Below are positions 56,609 to 64,000 of a stretch of DNA of 64,000 nt, piece after piece (position 1 is the stretch's first letter; each line of letters begins with the position of its first letter). The DNA comes from Trifolium pratense (taxonomy: Eukaryota > Streptophyta > Magnoliopsida > Fabales > Fabaceae): the NCBI RefSeq assembly GCF_020283565.1, contig NC_060063.1, positions 42,120,856-42,184,855 on the forward strand, given 5' to 3'. A program made the position numbers and the translations under genes. The notes under the pieces were generated by a model. It did no database searches, was not told the origin of the DNA, and worked only from the letters and a program-made list of their open reading frames with translations.

Positions 56609-58710
56609 CGAATATTAAAGGTTTATCAATAGATTGTCATTCAGATTCCCATATGAAGATGAGTTGATGATATCTATTTTTAACCTTTTGTTTTCATACG
56701 AATGTCATTCTGATAATTCAAAATTCGAACGTGGGATACAAAAAATTTGGTCAAATATCATTTCTTTCTGATGGGTTCAGCTATGGTTTTATGGAGCCTT
56801 CTGAAATAGTCAACTGTGTCAATCAAATTCGGACGAAGGGATTACATCATGCATTATAAACCCCACATGTTTTCTCTAATTTAAGTACCAATAATTTGAT
56901 CTTTATACTTTATTTTTCTCTCCCTCTCTCTTTTGGAAATTTATTTTTACTTCTTTTAGTTCCTTAATTCCTTCCTTGGACATTGTCATGGGGCCGCAAG
57001 CCCAATATCAACATGCTTTATATTTCAAAACTTTTTTTCCACCTTACAAGAAATGAGCCACTTTTTACCATCCCCACCCCCCAAATGGCCCTATACTTTT
57101 TAAGTGCAAACAATGATATAAAATAAATTTCTCCTTTTACTATATATGCAAAGTGAGTTGAACTTGGATTCTCCTTTGTCCAAAAATTTTCAACTTAATG
57201 TTGGAGGGAGGGAGAGGAGGATGATTGAAAATAATGAGAAGTTTGTCTTTTTAGGTCCCCACTATGAAAACATATAGTTAAGGTCTTCAAGATTGGGGGA
57301 AGATATAGAAAAATAAAGAGAAGGTTATTTTATTTTAGGTCCCCACCATGCCAACTTGTATTTAAGTTCATCAATATTTTGGGACACATGAAAAACAACA
57401 GTTTGCAAAGAGGGGTCACAATCAACCCAATTCATGGAAGATGATGATTACATTATTTCATTTGGCCAGGGAAATTTTTTTTTGGAAGCTAGCTCGTAAT
57501 TAAAGTATGCGATAGAATTAATTAAAATGTACTAACTTACTACTTTAATATTTATTTTTTTGACAGAACTTACTTTGATATTGTAAGTAAGTATTTAGTA
57601 TTATTGTATGATGTAATATGATGATGCAAAGTTATTTAATAAGAATTTGAGATAAAGTATGTAAGTTGCACACAATACAAAATAAAAAATTTGAAAATCA
57701 ATTTGGTTTTCATATGCCACAAAACTATAGCCATATATTGTTGGAATTAATTTACTAATTCATCGTATAAAACATGCTCAACAATAAAGATTAAATCTAT
57801 AATCTTACTTTAGTGCGGAAGCCAAATAACCATATGAGTATGTATATAAAACAGGATCTACGACATGTTAATTTATCAAGATTATAGAAATAGGAATACC
57901 TGGATGACGAATCCATGAAATAAACACTCCTGAAACACAAAGAAAGCTAGCCGAATGACAAGCACCCGTTGGCTTGTGGTTCTTCCTCAACCGGGACTCC
58001 ATATGCCCTAAGCACTCTTCAGATGGGGAGAAGAGGTAATATGCAGTGTGTCTGGTATATTGGGGACAATAGCCTATATATAGTGTGATGGCCAATTAGG
58101 GTTCCCATTATTCCGAAATGGGTCATCCTGACATCCACTCATATTGAGCTCATGTCCAATTAATTAATTAATAATTCTAAATAGAAATCTAATTAGCCTT
58201 ATAACTTTATTTGATCACTTAATCAATTAAGGCTCATAATCGATAAATAGCTAATATAATTATATAAAGATATTTGCCCAGATAATATTATTTGGAATAT
58301 CACAAAATATTCGAACATATATCTTTTTTAAGGGACCTATTGACAAGCATATTTTATGTCTATTTTATCTAGCACTTTTATTAGTAACTTCATATTTAAT
58401 TTAAGCATGTTGGATATTTTACTACCTTTATATTTTGTTTTTATCTACTAGGTGGAGATTGGACCAAGTGTTGGAAATTGAAGGAAATATGAGGATTTTA
58501 GGCAATTAAGGCAACAAAGCTTACCTCTTGATGAAGTCGTGCATCTAGGAAGCACTTATGAGCATTAGTGTCACTTAAAAAGCAAGAGAAGGCAAGCTAA
58601 ACTGATCAGCCAGCCTCCCACGCCCGTGCCGGATGCTATAAAACCAGAGCATTAGTGACCAAGTGTTGTCACGGCCGTGTGGGCTTTGTCACGGCTGTGA
58701 CAGCTTGACT
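56609..58710. other. Gene-free region with LTR fragments
   Basis: From about 57738 a minus-type LTR-like sequence (TGTTGGAATTAATTTAC, later a GTGCGGAAGCC motif) runs to about 58150. From 58440 to 58700 a retroelement fragment with TCACGGCCGTG words is cut by the CACTA element. No gene is seen. Confidence 0.45.
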
Positions 58711-58739
58711 CACTAGTGCAGAAAGGAGATACAACTACT

Positions 58740-59345
58740 GGCCAAACTGACTTTCTACTACTGGCCGCGGCCAGTAGTAAATGCAGTCGACGTTGTAAGT
58801 ACAACTTTCCACGTCGGGTATTTTTATACCCGTCGTGGTATGTGTAGTTTCTTCTGTAATTATTATTTAATATTATGGGGATTTCACGTCGGTTTTTACA
58901 AATACCCGTAGTGGTATGTATGAGATTCCACTACGGGTATTTACAATATCAGTAGTGGTATGTATGGTTTTCAGTTTTTTTTTTTTTTTAAGAATTGGGG
59001 ATTCCACTACGGGTATTTACAAATACCCGTAGTGGTATGTATGAGATTCCACTACGGGTATTTACACATATCCGTAGTGGTATGTATGGTTTCCAGTTTT
59101 TTTTTTTTAAAGAATTGGGGATTCCACTACGGGTATTTACGCATACCCGTAGTGGTATGTATGGTTTCCTTTTTTTTTTTTTAGAATTGAGGATTCCACT
59201 ACGGGTCATTACTCTTACCCGTAGTGGTATGTGTAGTTTTCACTACTGATTGTTATAAATATCAGTAGTGGTATGTTAGTTTTATTTTTTATTTTTTTTT
59301 TCGTTTTTTTGTAGCATCCTGTGCCTGCATATTAGTAGTGGTGTG
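58740..59345. repeat. Left subterminal repeat array of the CACTA element
   Basis: Six or more units pair CCACTACGGGTATTTAC with GTAAATACCCGTAGTGG in opposite orientation, separated by poly-T linkers and GAATTGGGGATT words. The inverted pairs would form short hairpins. Such arrays are the known binding regions for CACTA transposase accessory proteins. Open frames on both strands here are artefacts of the repeats. Confidence 0.85.
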
Positions 59346-60464
59346 TAGTTTTGTAACATGACCAAATTTCATCACAGACCCCAAAGAATGAGCCATTGCT
59401 GCTAGTGCTAAAGCTATATGTTAAAAATCAGTTGCAGTAGCAACCAATAACCACAACAACTGCAGTTGTTTTATGACAATGAATACTCTTCATTTACTAC
59501 TTACTAGGGGTAAATCCAAAAAACACAAAGAACAAATTAAAGAAGTAATATATCCATGATACATGACTTTTGAATAATTTAAGCAATTTTTTCAATCATC
59601 GCAGTTGAAAAAACTATCCGTATAACATATAACCTTAGTTGTAAAACTAGGCATTATAACTCTAATGTAACCTTGTAAAGAACCAGCCATAAGGCTGGCC
59701 ACCAAATAAGCCACACCCCATTCCCTTCCTACTACAATACATTGAATATCCTATTCCCAATTTTCTAGACTGCATTCCTCTTTCCAATGAAATTCGTAAC
59801 TGAATTTAGTATATGAACAGCTCGATTAAACTGAACATGTTTCAATGCCCTGCAAGATAGAAACCAATGCAGACTTCAGAATTATAGTCCCATAAACCAG
59901 GATAAAATTCTGTCAGCTTAAGTTTCAAAGTCACTACAAATCAACTTGTTAAATACATTTCAGAATGTAATATTCAAAAACATCAAGATTAACCATGAAA
60001 CAGGTTATAACATTCAAATATGTGCACAAGAATTTCACAACAGCAAGACCCAATGTTTACTGGTCATACCCAGCTAAAACTTCACTCAAATTTACTATCG
60101 ATAGATAACCTGCTTGTACACTTGTGTGAGAAAGATAAAGACAGCCAACAAACAATAAATATACTGTATAGCAAAAAAAAAAATGCTACAAAGTTAATAA
60201 CATAGTTACATAGCCATGTTTTATCAAAAGGCACGCGATCGCGACACACCTGTGATTTAAAATTAGATGACCAATACCAAAAATAAGTTTTTCATAAAAT
60301 GGTCAATAGGGTTTTAAAACAAGGTTTGCGACAGCGATTTAGACTGCAAAATCAAGGTTTTTGATGCCTTTGTGACCGCAATAAAGGTTGCATACTGATC
60401 AAAAACATTTCAATGCAATATCAAAGACCGCGACGCACATTATATTCTATCGACTACTACTTAC

Positions 60465-61129
60465 CCGCATCCTTTTGGCAATTTCAGCTTTTGGCAGTTA
60501 AACCAAGAATCCCCTGTCTCGGCGATAACAGCAGTGTCACCAGACAACATATTTTGAATATGTTTACAAAGAACATTAACCCTCAAAGGCTCTCTAGGCT
60601 GAGATTTCACAGGCAAACCTTCAGGAACAAATATCCTATAATAATTTTCATAAGCAGTATTATTCTTCTTAATACGCTTCGCGAGCGCGCTAAGAAAATC
60701 CTTCATCAAAACACATAAAAGCACTTTTATCAGCTAATTCCATAAAAGCATCACCTGCTTTTGCTACTCTTATTTTTGGACCAGCTACAAGGACTGGTTT
60801 TACTGCTTTGTTTAGAAACTCAGCTGCTGCTTCCACTGCGGCTTCCAACCCGATTTGATTACTCCATCTGAAAAATCCAAATAAAGACCGAAATATGATC
60901 CGTTTGTTACAGAATTATAAACTCGTTCGGTACAAATTATAAATAATGAGTAAAATTAATCTTACTTTGGAGTTAAGGAAAATGGAACAGGTTCACGACT
61001 GAAAGTCGGGTGAGGAACACCTGCTAAGTTACAGCTTATGCTTATATAAACAGGCTTGCTCTCTTTCAATGCTGTTGAGATTGCAGTATCAATCATTTCA
61101 TGTGCATCTTCCAAGTTATTGATCACAGC
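60465..61129 (-). pseudogene. Captured pyruvate decarboxylase fragment
   Basis: Three consecutive stretches match plant pyruvate decarboxylase. An exon at 60966-61129 has NNLEDAHEMIDTAISTALKE and SREPVPFSLTPK. A properly spaced 98-bp intron follows. An exon at 60465-60867 begins WSNQIGLEAAVEAAAEFLNK. About residue ADKSAF this exon jumps, by an internal deletion near 60716, to [18 protein letters not shown]. It continues to [18 protein letters not shown] and stops at a normal-looking donor (GTAAGT at 60464). The deletion shifts the frame and removes the central domain; the first and last parts of the enzyme are missing. Retained introns show capture at DNA level. It is not an enzyme gene. Confidence 0.88.
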
Positions 61130-61290
61130 CTATAATCAAATCATGTACATAAATCATTTTAATCAACACACTCAATCATTTCATCTACTCATTGTAACTT
61201 ATACTATGATAATCCATGTATCACATACACTTTAGATTGAAAACTTAGTTGAATGTTTATAAGCAATACACCCACTTTAACATTTTATTT

Positions 61291-61578
61291 TTAATATTCA
61301 CTTTCTAATTTGATGAAATTTATGAGTCTCATTATTTTATTTGGTAAGTTTATGAACCACTCTGAGAATTTCTTATTATGCTCTTTTAACACCCATTTTT
61401 CATTCATCTTATCGTGCATTTTCTTTATGATGCTTTTGTGAGCAGACAAGTAAGGTTGAACTTCATCAGTGTTATTCAATATATACAAATGAGCTTGAAG
61501 AATTATATCAATATGCATGCTCTTGACATTTAAACCTTGCGTGCCCACACCATCACATCTTCCATCATGACGAAACAT
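61291..61578 (-). pseudogene. CACTA transposon protein fragment (DUF4218-type)
   Basis: A 95-codon minus-strand frame contains QAHLYILNNTDEVQPYLSAH and NEKWVLKEHNKKFSEWF. This is the pattern downstream of the DUF4218 region in plant En/Spm (TNP2-type) proteins. It is the only recognisable piece of the element's own protein and lies directly upstream of the captured pyruvate decarboxylase exons on the same strand. Confidence 0.75.
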
Positions 61579-62308
61579 TCTCTCGCCCTATTTTAATAAA
61601 AATTCATAGCCTATAACAGAATTTGCATATAGCAGAATTTTTACATAGTAATTTGCATTGCATCTAAGTTTATAGCTTCTATATATGTTTTGAAATAGAA
61701 TCGGTACCTGTAGATGAGACCGTGATTGAACCTTCTAACTTCAAACAAAGATGACAACACCAAAAAACAGCAACACCAGCCCCTGCACAGCAGCAGGCAA
61801 CACGCAGGAGCAGCAACCACCGCCTAACACAGAAAACAGCTCCACCCCTGCACAGCACAAGCATTGAAACCCTCAATTCATACATGATCTAAGAAAAGCA
61901 TCAACCCTCAATTCATACATGATCTAAGAAAAGCATCCACATTAATTTAAATTTTTAATAAAATTCTCTTCAGTTTAGGGCAGAAATTAATGGTTGTGCT
62001 ATCCTTTGAGGATCCATTCCTTGAGGGAATGGCTTGTATAGTGCGAAAATTTTGAATCCATTGCAAATCAAACATTGCAGCTGACTGTGTAACTGCTTGG
62101 ATAGAAAACTAAATTAAAGAATGCAAAAAAAATCATCCTTATAATCATACATGACCATCTAAAGCTGTCCCTAGTAAATAAGCTATAATGAGATTTAATC
62201 CATCTTACAGCAGAAGAAGCAGAAGAAACAGAACATCACAGACCCACACAAAAAGGAAAGAAAAAAAAACAAACACATAGGCACAGCAGCAACGACCGCT
62301 GCTATATA

Positions 62309-62458
62309 GTTGATGAGGCTCTACGCCACCAATACTTGGCACCTCTCCATGATATTAATGAGGAACCTGTTTGCTCTATACCTTTCAATTTTGATTTTGA
62401 GAAACCATCTTTCACTGAACAAGATATCAAGGATCTAATTTGGAGAGAAACTGTTAAG
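62309..62458 (+). pseudogene. Captured MAP kinase C-terminal exon
   Basis: Fifty codons read [20 protein letters not shown] then [20 protein letters not shown] and [10 protein letters not shown]. This is the conserved end of the kinase domain and the C-terminal extension of plant MAP kinases. It is bordered by TATATAG on the left and AAG followed by GTTTAT on the right, so it looks like one exon with splice borders. No other MAP kinase exon is visible nearby. Confidence 0.8.
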
Positions 62459-62704
62459 GTTTATAAGGGTTTTGCAATGTTATAAAATTTTCAAAATCTG
62501 GTATGAAAACTGCAACATTGTCCTAGAGGCACTAGCGGAAAAATAGAATTTTATGATTATTTTTAAATAACAAAACTAAAGAATTTGCATGTGTAACAAA
62601 CATGACCTAAAGTAAAAACTGAAGAGTGAGTGTTACTCTTATATTTACCATACTACATAAACCTTTCAATACATTATCTATATTATGCAGCCATTCCCTT
62701 ATTC

Positions 62705-62870
62705 ATTAGTATGAAGCACAGACACAGACACGAAAACTGACACGTCGACACCAATAATAATCTGAGAAAATGACACAATTTAATATAATTATAAGTGTCG
62801 GTGTGTGTCGGTGTCCGACACCAACGCGTGTCCGACACCGGGACACACCTAATCCGAGGAGTGTCTTTGC
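62705..62870. repeat. Dispersed GTGTCGGTGTC repeat
   Basis: A stretch with GACACAGACACG and GTGTCGGTGTCCGACACC words. Related sequence occurs near 2030-2080 (intron 1 of eIF2B alpha) and 31185-31260. It is probably a short dispersed element; the type was not resolved. Confidence 0.4.
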
Positions 62871-63704
62871 TTCAGATCATTACACTCATTTTCATTGCTA
62901 TGCAGCATCTGTTATCTTCATGCAACCCTATCTGATATGGATTTTTGGGATACCTCTATTTTTCGCAATCTACTATTGATAACACAAATTCAGAATGAGT
63001 TTCTCTATATTCAGTAATGGAATGCTGAGGTAATGTTAAACTTCTTACCCTTCTATTTCTACAGTGCAAAATTGAACAAAAACCAAACGGGGTTGGTTAA
63101 TTATGAATACAATTGAATTCAAAAAGTTCAAATTGCAAACAAGTTGATATATTTATCCTATAAATAACCTACAGCAGTTGACACAAACGCAATAATGGAA
63201 GAGGCATAAAGAATTGAATTTGAATGAAAATAAAAGACAAAAAGTGTGAAAAAAAGCACCTTGAGGAACTAAACACCAACCCAACTCTTTCTATCCAAAC
63301 AAATCGAGCAGAAGCAACCCAACTCCACTGGTAACCTAATAAACCAAATTGAAGATAAAAATTTAAAATATGAATTGAATTTAGGTTATAAAAAAATGAA
63401 GAATAGAGAGAAAAAGGGATTGTTACCGCAGATTGAAGCTTGTCACCGCAGATTGAAGCAAATTTGGAGAATGATAAAGGGGTCGCCGTCTAGGGTTTGG
63501 AGAATGATTGAAGAAATTGGGACGATGGCGCTTTAGGGACGATGGCGATTTGGGAAGAAATTGGGAAGAAATTTGGGAACGATGAAGAATGAAGAAATTA
63601 GGGACGAACGGCGCTGTGTGTGTTCTCGAGGGAAGAAATTGGGAACGATATGAAGAATGAAGAAATTGGGAACGATATGAACAAATTAATTAATTAATGA
63701 ACAC

Positions 63705-63950
63705 TAATAGGGATTCCACTACGGGTGAAATCCAAATCGGTAGTGAAATCCAATTAAAACAAATTTTAATGTAATTACAACATTGCCACCGTGTCTACTT
63801 TTCACTACGGATTTAAGAAAGCCAGTAGTGAAATCCTTTGTCTCTGAACTTTTCACTACCGGTATTAAAATATCAGTAGTAGAATCCTTTAGTCAAATGT
63901 ATTTCACTACTGGTATGTGAATACCAGTAGTGGTATCTCTAAACCAAAAG
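63705..63950. repeat. Right subterminal repeat array of the CACTA element
   Basis: Repeated TTCACTAC / GTAGTGAAATCC words in both orientations match the motif of the left array and end just before the terminal CTACTAGTG. Confidence 0.8.
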
Positions 63951-64000
63951 TCATTTTTCTACTAGTGACTGTTACTATTTTGACAGTTTTTCTTTTGTGA

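Larger units (their letters stand above)
58711..63967. mobile_element. CACTA transposon with captured host gene pieces, 5257 bp
   Basis: The left end is CACTAGTGCAGAAAGG and the right end TTTTTCTACTAGTG. The perfect 3-bp target duplication ACT is at 58708-58710 and 63968-63970. Both ends carry many subterminal repeats (58740-59345 and 63705-63950) built from TCCACTAC / GTAGTGG words. Inside, minus strand: pyruvate decarboxylase exons (60465-61129) next to a piece of the element's own transposon protein (61291-61578). Plus strand: a MAP kinase C-terminal exon (62309-62458). No complete transposase remains, so movement would depend on another copy. Confidence 0.85.

Noticed and set aside
55633..56611. 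CACGA as a 5-bp target duplication of the 970-bp solo LTR
   Set aside because: The words are offset by two bases from the TG...CA ends, so the duplication cannot be claimed.
58960..59249. Overlapping open frames of 72-84 codons on both strands
   Set aside because: They lie in the CACTA subterminal repeat array; the repeated peptide words simply reflect the DNA repeat and read in several frames at once.
61679..61885. 68-codon Cys/Leu-rich minus-strand frame inside the CACTA element
   Set aside because: It comes from a CAG/CAACA-rich low-complexity stretch; no splice context or family pattern.

Overview
This is an AT-rich plant nuclear window with split genes (GT/AG introns), long gene-poor stretches and many small DNA transposons and retrotransposon pieces. 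The gene families and the abundance of legume-type MITEs suggest a legume, most likely a Medicago relative. That species call is inference; nothing in the window proves it. All exon models below were built by eye from splice sites and reading frame.

Layout. 1.5-5.0 kb (+): translation initiation factor eIF2B alpha subunit, five exons. 7.9-16.4 kb (-): a 15-coding-exon ARID + PHD-finger chromatin protein (ARID4-like, 784 aa). 21.05-21.54 kb (+): a possible 40-aa peptide gene made of four tiny exons. 23.0-24.2 kb: a decayed LINE. 24.95-25.81 kb (+): an FCS-like zinc finger (FLZ) protein. 27.75-28.40 kb (-): a broken cysteine-rich defensin-like gene split by a complete hAT-type MITE. 30.83-31.37 kb (-): its intact ten-cysteine, secreted paralogue. 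34.6-36.6, 46.2-47.1 and 51.6-52.7 kb (+): three tandem RING-IBR-RING (RBR) E3 ubiquitin ligase genes sharing a long 5'UTR intron. An orphan copy of their upstream region lies at 53.3-55.6 kb. Transposons separate the copies: a CACTA element (37.4-38.3 kb), a non-autonomous copia-like LTR element (38.6-40.6 kb) and a nested copia-like region (40.6-43.5 kb). 58.71-63.97 kb: one CACTA transposon about 5.26 kb long with a perfect 3-bp target duplication. It contains a remnant of its own transposon protein plus fragments of two unrelated host genes, pyruvate decarboxylase and a MAP kinase.

The two clear housekeeping/regulatory genes (eIF2B alpha and ARID4-like) look intact despite several transposon insertions in their introns. 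The accessory part is dominated by local duplication and transposition: defensin-like pair, RBR triplet and gene-fragment capture. The most notable observations are the multi-gene-capture CACTA element, the mosaic third RBR gene, the triplicated exon-end/splice-donor block in the ARID4-like first intron, the MITE-split defensin-like pseudogene, and the micro-exon gene.
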